64,000 nucleotides of DNA from contig CAWJLG010000012.1 in the NCBI GenBank assembly GCA_963843595.1, forward strand, positions 248,001 through 312,000, written 5' to 3'. A program made the position numbers and the translations under genes. Numbering within the stretch: position 1 is the first letter of the stretch; the number at the start of each line of letters is the position of its first letter. This DNA comes from CAIWHR01 sp963843595 (GTDB taxonomy: Bacteria; Pseudomonadota; Gammaproteobacteria; Burkholderiales; Casimicrobiaceae). Shown here piece after piece: positions 56,391-63,769 of the stretch. The notes beneath the pieces were generated by a model. It saw nothing but the letters and a program-made list of their open reading frames with translations. It ran no database searches and was not told where the DNA came from.

Positions 56391-56973
56391 ACGCGGCGTC
56401 GCCGCCGCAGCGTTGGCGGCAGGCCTGGCGGCGTGCGCGACCCAGTCGGGGACGGTCGTTCTGCTTCCGGAAAAGGACGGCCGCGGCACCGCGGTGAACG
56501 TCGTCCAGGGCGACAAGGAGCTCGTGCTCGACCAGCCCTACGCGGCAGCGACACTGACGTCCGCCGGCCCGCGTCCCTTTGCGTCGAACCCCGAGGACGT
56601 CGAGAAACGTTTCGGCGCGGCACTCGCCGCCCGACCGGAGCGCCCCACGACGTTTACGCTGTACTTCGTCGAGCAGACCGACGAATTCACCGACGAGTCG
56701 AAGCGTCTGTTCGACACCGTGATCGCCGCCATCACCCGCTACCCGGTGCCGGACATCGTCGTCATCGGGCACACGGATCGCGTCGGCAGCGACACCGTCA
56801 ACGACGCGCTTGCCCGTCAGCGCGCCGAGACCGCGCGCAACGCGCTGATTCGCAGCGGCGTCGCGCCGGAGAACATCGTGGCGGTCGGGCGCGGCAAGCG
56901 CGAGCCGGCCGTGCCGACGGCGGATGGTGTGGCCGAGCCACGCAATCGGCGGGTCGAAATCGTCGTGCGCTGA
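56365..56973 (+). CDS. OmpA-family peptidoglycan-binding lipoprotein-like protein
   Basis: 202 residues. N-terminal signal with a lipobox-like LAAGLAACAT (Cys about 24), so probably a lipoprotein. C-terminal OmpA domain: VVIGHTDRVGSDTVNDALAR, RAETARNALIRSGV, GRGKREPAVP and EPRNRRVEIVV, which bind peptidoglycan. A region of charged linker (PEDVEKRFGAALAARPERPT) lies between. It starts inside the FecR gene. Convergent with the CHASE2 gene, 45 bases apart. Confidence 0.9.
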   Translation: MRRWWQRIERGVAAAALAAGLAACATQSGTVVLLPEKDGRGTAVNVVQGDKELVLDQPYAAATLTSAGPRPFASNPEDVEKRFGAALAARPERPTTFTLYFVEQTDEFTDESKRLFDTVIAAITRYPVPDIVVIGHTDRVGSDTVNDALARQRAETARNALIRSGVAPENIVAVGRGKREPAVPTADGVAEPRNRRVEIVVR

Positions 56974-57018
56974 CGCCCGGATGCGTCGGTCGCCGCACGG
57001 ACACCCGGGTCGTTCCTC

Positions 57019-59175
57019 TCAGGGCCTTCCGGCGTTCGATGATGGCCCGTCACGCAGCCCGTTCCACCGCAGCACGAGCACCGTAACGTCGTCGACCTGC
57101 TCCGCCCCGGCGGCAAACGACGCCACATCGGCACGCAAGGCGTCGACGACTTCGCGTGCGGAATGGTCGCCCGCACCCGGACTGGGCAGAACGGCTTCCA
57201 GGCGCTGGCTGCCGTAGAGAAGGCCCGCCGGATTCACCGCTTCGGTCACTCCGTCGGTGACAAGGCAGAGCAACTCGCCGGGTCGCAGCTGCAGTTGCGC
57301 TTCCGCGTAGACGAAATCGTCGACCGCGCATAAGGGCGGGCCTCCGCCGTCGGTGATCCGGTGTACGGCGTGGTCCGCGGCATGTACGCGCCATGGATTC
57401 TCGTGGCCCGCATTGCAGTACGCGAGATCGCCCGTGTCGAGGTCGAGAATGCCCGCGAACACGGTGACGAACAGCATTTCCGGGTTGTCGCGCGAGACTT
57501 CGACGTTGGCGGCGGACATGAGTGCGCCCATGTCGGGAACCGGCGTCCGCAGCGTCGTGCTCTTGTACAACGCCTTGCTGACCGCCATGAAGATGCTCGC
57601 CGGCAGGCCCTTGCCCGCGACATCCCCGATCAGGAAGAACAGGCGGCGCTCGTCGAGGCGGAAGAAGTCATAGAGATCGCCGCCGACCTCGCGCGCCGGC
57701 ACCATCGCCGCGGCGAGATCGATCCGTTGGTCGGCCCCCAGCACTTCGACGCGCGGCAGCATCGCCGTCTGGATGCGTCGCGCGGCGTCGAGCTCGCCGG
57801 CGATGCGCGCGTTGCGCTCGCGCTGGCGCTGCACCACGCTTTCGAGCGACTTTCTCTGGCGAATCGCCTCGGCCAGGGTGAGCATGAGCATGACGCCGAA
57901 GAGGAGGCCCAGGCAGACCGCCGGCGTCGCGGCGTCGAACAACAGCCGCTGCGACCGAAACGCCGCACTGGCCGAGAGCAGCAGCGACGCGAGACACCCG
58001 AGTGCCAGGAGGGCGGCATTGCGCGGTCGGGAGATCGGCGTTGCCCATACGAGCAGCGCCGCGAGCAGCGCGAACGCCGCGGCCTCGATCGCGGGTGCCC
58101 ACGTCGGGCGCCTCAGCCATGTCTGGTCGTAGAGGTTCTCCAGCAACTGGGCATGGATCTCGCTGCCCGGCATGCGTTCGCCCACCGGCGTGTAGTGGTA
58201 TTCGCCCAGGCCGAGGCCGGTGACCCCGATCAGAACCAGCTTGCGTGCAAGTCGCTCGGGATCGACCCGACCCTCGAGGACGTCGACGGCGGAAACGAAG
58301 CGGCCGGCATTGCGGTGCGAGAAATACACGCGCGCCGCACCGTCCGCCTCGGTGGCCACGAACGCCTTGTCGATCGCGATGCCCAGCACCGACCCGCCGG
58401 ACACGAAAACGCGCAGTGAGGACACCCCTGCCGCGACGCGGAACATCTCGATCGTGAGACTGGCGATCAGCGTGCCGTCGATCCGGGCGAGGAGCGGGAT
58501 GCGGCGGATGACGCCGCCCGCGGGATCGGCCGAGATGAGGCCCCACCCGGACGCGGCGCGTGCGAGTTCGTCGATGCTGGTCAACGCGCCCGCAAATCGC
58601 TCCACTGCCGGTTCGACCGCCTCTCCCGCACGCTCGGACCGGGTCACGTCGCGGACCGTGACGGGTGCCGCGCGCAGCGGCATCCCGGTCGGCTCAGGCA
58701 TGCCGGCAACGGCCAGCACCACGGGCGCCGCGGCGAGCGCGCGCGCCAGCAACGCGTCGTTGGACGGCAGACCGGCGAGTTCCCGCGCCACCGCCGGCGG
58801 CGTGGCTCCGCCGCGCGCCAGCAGGCGTTCCGGCGACAGCGGATCGGGCTCGGGCATCAGGATGTCCACGCCGATCGCCGCAGGTCCATGCCGGTTGACG
58901 GCCGCGACGAGATCAGCCAGCCGCGCTCGCGGCCAGGGCCAGCGACCGAGCGCGGCGAGGCTTCGCGCGTCGATCTCGACCACGACCGCCGGCATCGACG
59001 CGACGCTGCGCGGCCAGACCGTCTGGTACCCGTCGAACCAGGCCGCCTGGAGCCGCGTGTTCCAGTGCGGCACGAACCCGATCAACGCCGTCAGCGCAAC
59101 AAGAACGGCCGCGCCGGCGACACGGATGCGCCCCGCGCGCGACGCGGGGATCTCCCGCACTTCGGGAACGGTCAC
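57019..59175 (-). CDS. CHASE2 sensor with SpoIIE/PP2C phosphatase output (RsbU-like)
   Basis: 718 residues from a GTG at 59175 that overlaps the stop of the MBL gene (GTGA). One N-terminal membrane helix (RVAGAAVLVALTALIGFV), an extracytoplasmic CHASE2 domain (VVEIDARSLAALGRWPWPRA, YDQTWLRRPTWAP at its end), then three helices (AFALLAALLVWA; ALLALGCLASLLLS; CLGLLFGVMLMLTLA), a coiled-coil-like link, and a SpoIIE-type phosphatase (AREVGGDLYDFF, LIGDVAGKGLPASIFMA, LVTDGVTEAVN, VDDVTVLVLRW). It should dephosphorylate a STAS-type protein after sensing an outside signal; the STAS gene is at the head of this operon. Confidence 0.9.
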   Translation of the reverse strand: MTVPEVREIPASRAGRIRVAGAAVLVALTALIGFVPHWNTRLQAAWFDGYQTVWPRSVASMPAVVVEIDARSLAALGRWPWPRARLADLVAAVNRHGPAAIGVDILMPEPDPLSPERLLARGGATPPAVARELAGLPSNDALLARALAAAPVVLAVAGMPEPTGMPLRAAPVTVRDVTRSERAGEAVEPAVERFAGALTSIDELARAASGWGLISADPAGGVIRRIPLLARIDGTLIASLTIEMFRVAAGVSSLRVFVSGGSVLGIAIDKAFVATEADGAARVYFSHRNAGRFVSAVDVLEGRVDPERLARKLVLIGVTGLGLGEYHYTPVGERMPGSEIHAQLLENLYDQTWLRRPTWAPAIEAAAFALLAALLVWATPISRPRNAALLALGCLASLLLSASAAFRSQRLLFDAATPAVCLGLLFGVMLMLTLAEAIRQRKSLESVVQRQRERNARIAGELDAARRIQTAMLPRVEVLGADQRIDLAAAMVPAREVGGDLYDFFRLDERRLFFLIGDVAGKGLPASIFMAVSKALYKSTTLRTPVPDMGALMSAANVEVSRDNPEMLFVTVFAGILDLDTGDLAYCNAGHENPWRVHAADHAVHRITDGGGPPLCAVDDFVYAEAQLQLRPGELLCLVTDGVTEAVNPAGLLYGSQRLEAVLPSPGAGDHSAREVVDALRADVASFAAGAEQVDDVTVLVLRWNGLRDGPSSNAGRP

Positions 59176-60131
59176 AACTCGATTTCCATCCCGTCGTAGG
59201 CGGAGGAGACCCGCATCGGCCGACCGGTCCGGGTGATTTCCTCCAGACGTCGCGTGTCGGCGAGCACTCGCGAGATCGCGGCATCGTCGGACGCCGGCTC
59301 GTGATGGAAAAGGCAAAGGTGACGAACGCCCGCTTGCTGGCACAACTCGACACCGACGACGTTGCTCGAGTGTCCCCAATCCGCTTTCACGGACACGGCC
59401 TCGGCGAGCGAATACATCGCGTCGAAGATCACGACGTCGGCGTCGCGGAAGAACCGTACGAAATCCGTGATCTGGGCAACGTTGCCCGGCGTGTGCTCGG
59501 AATCGGTCGAATACACGGCCGTGCGGCCGTTGGCCTCGAAACGGTAGCCGTACGAGTCCCCGGTGTGTCGTTGGCGCATCGCGCTCACCGTCATGCCTGC
59601 AACCTCGTGGCGGACGCCGGGTTCCAGATGAACGAATTCGATGTCCGCCCGCATCACTGCAAAATCGACCGGAAACGACGGCGGGTCCATCTGGCGCCGC
59701 AGCGCGAATTCGAGCCCGGAGTGCGCGCCATAGATGCGAAGACGATTGCCGGGAATGTAGGCCGGCATGAAAAACGGCAGCCCCATGATGTGGTCCCAGT
59801 GCATGTGGGACATGAAGATGTGATAGGTCTGCGGCGACGCAGCGCCGTGACGACCGATCACCGCCTCGCCGAACGGACGGACGCCACTGCCGAGGTCGCA
59901 CAGCACGTAGTCCGGGCCGCCCGTCTCGATCTGGACGCAGGACGTGTTTCCGCCGTAGGTTCCGGCAACGGCGAAATCGAGCCCCTCGACGTAGCGATCG
60001 ATCTCGGCTTCCGACTGCAACCCGAGGGCCTGCGCCCCCTTCAGCGCCGCGACGAGCTTGGCACGCACGGCGGGCGCGTCCAGTGCCACGGGAAGCGAGC
60101 CGCGCGTACCCCAGAATCGGATTCGTTTCAT
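59172..60131 (-). CDS. Metallo-beta-lactamase-fold hydrolase in signalling operon
   Basis: 319 residues, coupled to both neighbours (ATGA start, GTGA end). The MBL motif is MSHMHWDHIMGLPFF (HxHxDH), with further metal-type residues in TDSEHTPGNVAQI and FHHEPASDD. Opening FWGTRGSLPV is typical of a family branch seen beside signalling genes; the substrate is unknown, with cyclic nucleotides or phosphodiesters as possibilities. No signal peptide. Confidence 0.85.
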   Translation of the reverse strand: MKRIRFWGTRGSLPVALDAPAVRAKLVAALKGAQALGLQSEAEIDRYVEGLDFAVAGTYGGNTSCVQIETGGPDYVLCDLGSGVRPFGEAVIGRHGAASPQTYHIFMSHMHWDHIMGLPFFMPAYIPGNRLRIYGAHSGLEFALRRQMDPPSFPVDFAVMRADIEFVHLEPGVRHEVAGMTVSAMRQRHTGDSYGYRFEANGRTAVYSTDSEHTPGNVAQITDFVRFFRDADVVIFDAMYSLAEAVSVKADWGHSSNVVGVELCQQAGVRHLCLFHHEPASDDAAISRVLADTRRLEEITRTGRPMRVSSAYDGMEIEL

Positions 60132-60520
60132 GTTGTCGGATTCCCCTGTGCGGCGTCGAAGGCCGCGAGCGCCGGCGCGGAGAACGCCGCGACGGCAGCC
60201 CGGGCGGATGGAAACACCTCGAGCACACTGTCGAAGCGGCTGATCGCGAAGATTTCCGCGACGATCGGCTGGAGCGCCGTGACGGCGATGCGCGCACCGC
60301 GCGCGCGCATGCGCTTCGCCGCGATCATCAGCACCCGCAGTCCGACGCTGCTGATGTATGCGACGTGCGCGAAATCGAGGATCAGCCCGGTGTTGTCAGC
60401 ACGGGCCGAATCCAGCAGCGGGGCCAGTGCCTGCTCGAACGGTCCGGCCGCCTCGTGGTCGATACGCCCCGCGGGAGCGGCGACGACGATATCGGCAAAA
60501 TGCCGGCTGGAGAATTCCAC
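60128..60520 (-). CDS. STAS-domain anti-sigma factor antagonist
   Basis: 130 residues from a GTG at 60520, chosen because GGGAGGG precedes it by about seven bases; the frame is open to 60574. A STAS domain with the phosphorylatable Ser region AHVAYISSVGLRVLMIAAKR near 75, and a typical strand-helix order (VVAAPAGRIDHEAAGPFEQA). Its phosphorylation would be reversed by the CHASE2/SpoIIE protein in the same operon. The RsbW-type kinase that would phosphorylate it is not in the window. Confidence 0.88.
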   Translation of the reverse strand: MEFSSRHFADIVVAAPAGRIDHEAAGPFEQALAPLLDSARADNTGLILDFAHVAYISSVGLRVLMIAAKRMRARGARIAVTALQPIVAEIFAISRFDSVLEVFPSARAAVAAFSAPALAAFDAAQGNPTT

Positions 60521-60860
60521 GGTGAATCCCTCCCGTCGTGTCCGCCGATTCGGGGATAGCGCCGGCGCGATCACCAGGCGTCGCGACGGCCCGGAACAGC
60601 CGAGCCTCCACGAATCGCCCGCAGGGCGAAGCCTAACCTACACTCGGGGATTCTGTCTTTTCCAACCTGCGCGGACAGGGATGGGCCCGCGCCGTCCGGT
60701 GGCGGCGGCTCGCACGGCCTCCCGCAGTGCACACTCCTTGGGCGGACGCGAAACCGCGACGCGATGCAGCAGGAACGAACGCGCCGCGGCGGCGGCCGTT
60801 GGGGACCCGTTCAGGGCGATGCGGACGGCCAGGCGCCGGGACGCCTGCCGGGCAATCCGG
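60521..60860. other. Gap upstream of the STAS operon
   Basis: 340 bases between the STAS gene and infA, which run in the same direction, so infA transcripts would read toward it. No gene, hairpin with U-tract or clear promoter seen. Confidence 0.4.
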
Positions 60861-61118
60861 TCAGTGCCTCGGGCGGGCGGGGGCGATCGGGCCGCGCCCC
60901 TCGATATGGCGGAACGTGATCCGTCCCTTGCTCAGATCGTACGGAGAAAGCTCCAGCGAAACCTTGTCCCCGGCAATGATACGAATATGGTGCTTGCGCA
61001 TCTTGCCCGCGCTGTACGCGACGAGATTGTGGCCATTGTCGAGCGTGACGCGAAAGCGGGAATCAGGCAGTACTTCGACCACCACGCCATTCATTTCGAG
61101 AACTGCTTCTTTGGCCAT
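60861..61118 (-). CDS. infA: Translation initiation factor IF-1
   Basis: 85 residues from the ATG at 61118 (MAKEAVLEMNGVVVEVLPDS); an in-frame ATG two codons earlier also has GGAG before it. One OB fold with FRVTLDNGHNLVAYSAGKMR and RIIAGDKVSLELSPYDLSKG, the canonical IF-1 sequence, with an unusual tail (RHIEGRGPIAPARPRH) rather than ending at YR. It binds the ribosomal A site during initiation. Preceded by a terminator that follows the cold-shock gene. Confidence 0.95.
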   Translation of the reverse strand: MAKEAVLEMNGVVVEVLPDSRFRVTLDNGHNLVAYSAGKMRKHHIRIIAGDKVSLELSPYDLSKGRITFRHIEGRGPIAPARPRH

Positions 61119-61145
61119 GGCCATGTCTCCAAGAGGGAATCGGAA

Positions 61146-61172
61146 AGAAAAAGCCCGGCATCCGCCGGGCTT
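61146..61172 (-). terminator. Intrinsic terminator between cold-shock gene and infA
   Basis: On the minus strand AAGCCCGGC (61172-61164) pairs with GCCGGGCTT (61159-61151) and a run of Ts with one C follows toward 61141. It lies 50 bases after the cold-shock stop and 28 before the infA start, so infA expression needs either readthrough or its own promoter; none is evident. Confidence 0.85.
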
Positions 61173-61221
61173 GTCGAGCAGGGCTGAGGGCATGGCCGCT
61201 ACGCCACGCCTGCCCGGGCAT

Positions 61222-61428
61222 TCAGTCCGCCGAGCGAATGTTCGCCGCCTGCTGCCCCTTTGGGCCGGTGGTGACGTCGAAGCTGACCCGCTGACCTTCC
61301 TTCAGGGTCTTGAAGCCCTGCTCCTGGATCGCGGTGAAATGGGCGAAGAGATCATTGCCGCCCGCTTCGGGAGTGATGAAGCCGAAGCCCTTGGAATCGT
61401 TGAACCACTTTACGGTGCCGGTTGCCAT
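61222..61428 (-). CDS. Cold-shock protein, CspA family (second copy)
   Basis: 68 residues; start MATGTVKWFNDSKGFGFITP, RNP2-like DLFAHFTAIQEQGFKTL, ending GPKGQQAANIRSAD. Single-stranded RNA binder and RNA chaperone. Ribosome site AGGA at 61442-61439 (minus strand) is 10 bases before the ATG. Its leader carries a terminator-like hairpin and it is followed by the terminator before infA. Confidence 0.95.
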   Translation of the reverse strand: MATGTVKWFNDSKGFGFITPEAGGNDLFAHFTAIQEQGFKTLKEGQRVSFDVTTGPKGQQAANIRSAD

Positions 61429-61450
61429 GTCTTGAATATCCTGAAAAGAG

Positions 61451-61470
61451 TAAAAAGGGGCATTGCCCCT
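61451..61470 (-). promoter_or_regulatory. Terminator-like hairpin in leader of second cold-shock gene
   Basis: On the minus strand AGGGGC (61470-61465) pairs with GCCCCT (61461-61456) around a 3-base loop, with a T run 61456-61452 directly after. The ribosome site (61442-61439) and ATG (61428) follow. This is a complete intrinsic-terminator shape placed before the coding region, matching the arrangement at 22192-22219. Confidence 0.65.
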
Positions 61471-61577
61471 ACAGTGGGGCGAAGCTCAAGACGGCGGGGT
61501 GATGAACGGAGAAGTACCGCAGGACTGCGGATACCGGACCAGACAACAACGGCACTACTTGAAAATCGCTGCCTCAC

Positions 61578-61606
61578 ACTATGCACTATATCGTCAGCAC
61601 TTGCAA
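61578..61606 (-). promoter_or_regulatory. Candidate promoter of the second cold-shock gene
   Basis: On the minus strand TTGCAA (61606-61601), 17-base spacer, then CATAGT (61583-61578); each matches consensus at 4 of 6. Transcription would begin near 61570, leaving a leader of about 140 bases that includes the hairpin at 61456-61470. Confidence 0.4.
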
Positions 61607-61746
61607 TCGAAATGATTGGCGATGGTGCGAGCAACCGCGCTGGCCAAGCTTCGCCAGCGCGTCGTCGTGACTGCCACCGATCAAGCACACTTGCACAGCC
61701 GCATTCACCGACACCACAGCACCCGAAGGCGATCGAAGTATCTCGG

Positions 61747-62100
61747 CTATACGCTGGCGAGCAACGAGGCGCACGCCTTGGCTACCGCCGACACTTGTTC
61801 AGGCGAGCTCGATCCCGCCAGTGTCGCCCAGCCGCCCTTTTCGACGAAGTCGCCCTGCGCCCACGAATCGACCTTCTTGAGCGCGTCCAGATTGGCCGCG
61901 ACGTCAGGAGCGCGCTGGAATCGGTCGACGCAGACCGGTGCAAGCGCCACCACGACAGCGGCCTTCGCCCGTTGCGTTGCGTCCGTCTCCGCCCTGCCGC
62001 CGGTGACCCATCCGCCCCACGAGAATCCGATGATTGCCGCCGCAATTGCGCCACCTGCGACGCCCCAAAGGACAGGTTTCGTTTCGACTGGAATCTTCAT
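61747..62100 (-). CDS. Hypothetical protein with one membrane helix
   Basis: 117 residues from the ATG at 62100 (AAGG eight bases upstream). One N-terminal membrane helix (VLWGVAGGAIAAAIIGFSWG), then a soluble part with TDATQRAKAAVVVALAPVCV and SSPEQVSAVAKACASLL. I do not recognise a named family; similar small proteins with an ACV-like Cys and this helix are common near stress genes in betaproteobacteria. Probably anchored in the inner membrane with the bulk in the periplasm. Confidence 0.7.
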   Translation of the reverse strand: MKIPVETKPVLWGVAGGAIAAAIIGFSWGGWVTGGRAETDATQRAKAAVVVALAPVCVDRFQRAPDVAANLDALKKVDSWAQGDFVEKGGWATLAGSSSPEQVSAVAKACASLLASV

Positions 62101-62178
62101 GGCAGCACCTTTCAATGAACGGAAGAAAATGAGGGCCGGCATCATGCCCGGCGAGTCGCCGGGCACGACAGGTCGTGG

Positions 62179-62403
62179 CTACGCCGAGATTGTCGGCTGG
62201 TAGTCCTTGTGCAGTTCCTCGAATGCCTTGACCTGCAACTCTGCCTGATCCTTGGTGATGCCGTAGGTTTCCTGGATTCTTCCAGCCAACACGTCGCGCT
62301 TGCCGGCAATCGTGTCGAGATTGTCATCCGTAAGCTTGCCCCACTTTTGTTTGACATGCCCCTTGAACTGCTTCCAATTGCCTTCGATGACGTCCCAATT
62401 CAT
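62179..62403 (-). CDS. CsbD-family stress protein
   Basis: 74 residues, start at 62403 fixed by AAGGA seven bases upstream. The CsbD/YjbJ motif NWDVIEGNWKQFKGHVKQKW then GKLTDDNLDTIAGKRDVLAG is clear. Small abundant cytosolic protein raised in general stress in many bacteria; molecular role unknown. It lies 78 bases before the next small membrane-protein gene on the same strand. Confidence 0.92.
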   Translation of the reverse strand: MNWDVIEGNWKQFKGHVKQKWGKLTDDNLDTIAGKRDVLAGRIQETYGITKDQAELQVKAFEELHKDYQPTISA

Positions 62404-62725
62404 GGTGCATTCCTTTGCGTGTGAACGCGTCGGCGAAATTGCCAACGGACGTAAGTGTTTGCGGTCCGGGGCTTTGCTCCGGGGTCCAGCGTATGCAGCG
62501 ATTCAATGACTTTGCGCGCGATCGCGGGATGATCGTTTGGGGCGTCATGGAATCTTCGACGGGAGCGAAGAGGCTAGCCCAGGCTGCGGCAATGGTCGGT
62601 ACGGTGGCACACATAGGTGACTGCTGCTTTCCGGCAAGACGGCGTTGGTTATTGCCCGGGGGGCCAGCGACCGGTCTATGTGCTACACCGAACCAAGGGG
62701 CTGCTCGATGGTCTAGACTGTGGTG
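62404..62725. other. Divergent gap between CsbD and Crp/Fnr genes
   Basis: 322 bases, presumably with both promoters. A short plus-strand open frame exists here but has no protein-like features. One small GC hairpin near 62466-62482 (CCGG/CCGG) is noted, without T run. Confidence 0.4.
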
Positions 62726-63523
62726 ATGGCAGCCGATAGACAGGGCCGCATAAGCAGCGCGGGGAAAGCGTCGTCCTTGCCCGCGAAGGGCCGTTCGCCC
62801 ATAGCGGCACCTGCAACCCACAGCCCCCATCAGAATCAGCTGCTCAATGCCCTGCCGGCCAGCGACTACGAGCGGATCGCCTCCCACCTGGAACTGATCC
62901 CGATGAGGCTCGGTGACGTTCTCTACGAGTCCGGGGCGAAGTTGCGGTACGTCTATTTTCCCACCACGTCCATCGTTTCGCTGCTGTACGTCATGGAGGA
63001 TGGCGCGTCCGCCGAAATCGCCATCGTCGGGAACGAAGGCATCCTCGGCATATCGCTGTTCATGGGGGGTGACACCACACCCAGCCGCGCGGTGGTGCAA
63101 AGCGCGGGACACGGCTACCGGCTCAAGGCCGAGCTGCTCAAGGATGAGTTCGGGCGTTTCGGTCCGACGATGCATCTGCTCCTGCGCTACACGCAAGCGC
63201 TGATCACCCAGATGGCGCAGACCGCGGTCTGCAATCGCCACCACTCCGTCGATCAGCAACTGTGCCGGTGGCTGTTGCTGAGCCTGGATCGTCTGGCATC
63301 GAACGAACTCGTCATGACGCAGGAATTGATCGCCAACATGCTGGGCGTGCGCCGCGAAGGTGTCACCGAAGCCGCGGGGAAACTGCAGGACGCGGGGTTG
63401 ATCCGCTATCGCCGGGGCAAGATAACGGTTCTCGATCGCCTTGGCGTGGAGGCGCGGTCCTGCGAGTGCTACCAGGTGGTCAAGACGGAGTTCGATCGCC
63501 TCCTGCCCTACTTCGTCAAGTAG
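62726..63523 (+). CDS. Crp/Fnr-family transcription regulator
   Basis: 266 residues from the ATG at 62726; GTG codons just before are also possible. N-terminal cyclic-nucleotide-binding-like beta roll (HLELIPMRLGDVLYESGAKL, YVYFPTTSIVSLLYVM) and a C-terminal winged helix (LVMTQELIANMLGVRREGVT with ITVLDR). No Cys cluster for iron-sulfur sensing is seen in the FNR positions; one cAMP-type Arg-Ser loop is not obvious. So the effector is unknown. It faces away from the stress genes, and a regulatory link to them is possible. Confidence 0.88.
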   Translation: MAADRQGRISSAGKASSLPAKGRSPIAAPATHSPHQNQLLNALPASDYERIASHLELIPMRLGDVLYESGAKLRYVYFPTTSIVSLLYVMEDGASAEIAIVGNEGILGISLFMGGDTTPSRAVVQSAGHGYRLKAELLKDEFGRFGPTMHLLLRYTQALITQMAQTAVCNRHHSVDQQLCRWLLLSLDRLASNELVMTQELIANMLGVRREGVTEAAGKLQDAGLIRYRRGKITVLDRLGVEARSCECYQVVKTEFDRLLPYFVK

Positions 63524-63571
63524 CGCGTCTGGCGCCGTCGCACGCCCGTCTACGCCCGCCGTTCCGGCGAC

Positions 63572-63769
63572 TCAGCCTGGCCGTGGTTTGGCGTTCGTTC
63601 GTGGCCCATTGGCGCGTGACGGGGTGCTCTCGCTGTGGAGCCCACCGGCAGTCTCCGCCGCGCTCCGCGCCCCGTTGAGTTGTTCGCAGCGGATACGGGC
63701 GAACGTCTTGGAAATGTCGGTGTACATGCTCGGGATGTAACAGAAGGTCGGGTCGAGGATCGATTTCAC
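63572..63769 (-). CDS. Small hypothetical protein
   Basis: 65 residues from a GTG at 63769, preceded by GGAGG at 4-5 bases and overlapping the stop of the upstream gene by GTGA. It contains KSILDPTFCYIPSMYTDISK then TFARIRCEQ, which I recognise as a short conserved stretch in small betaproteobacterial proteins of unknown function; the remaining half is low complexity. A plus-strand frame over the same bases lacks such support. Confidence 0.65.
   Translation of the reverse strand: MKSILDPTFCYIPSMYTDISKTFARIRCEQLNGARSAAETAGGLHSESTPSRANGPRTNAKPRPG

Larger units (their letters stand above)
61429..61746. other. Leader region of the second cold-shock gene and beyond
   Basis: 318 bases with the csp promoter and leader hairpin. 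The part at 61607-61746 has no convincing gene; it lies between two minus-strand genes. Confidence 0.5.

Noticed and set aside
62415..62726. 103-codon frame in the CsbD/Crp gap
   Set aside because: No ribosome site or family features, and it would occupy a divergent promoter region.
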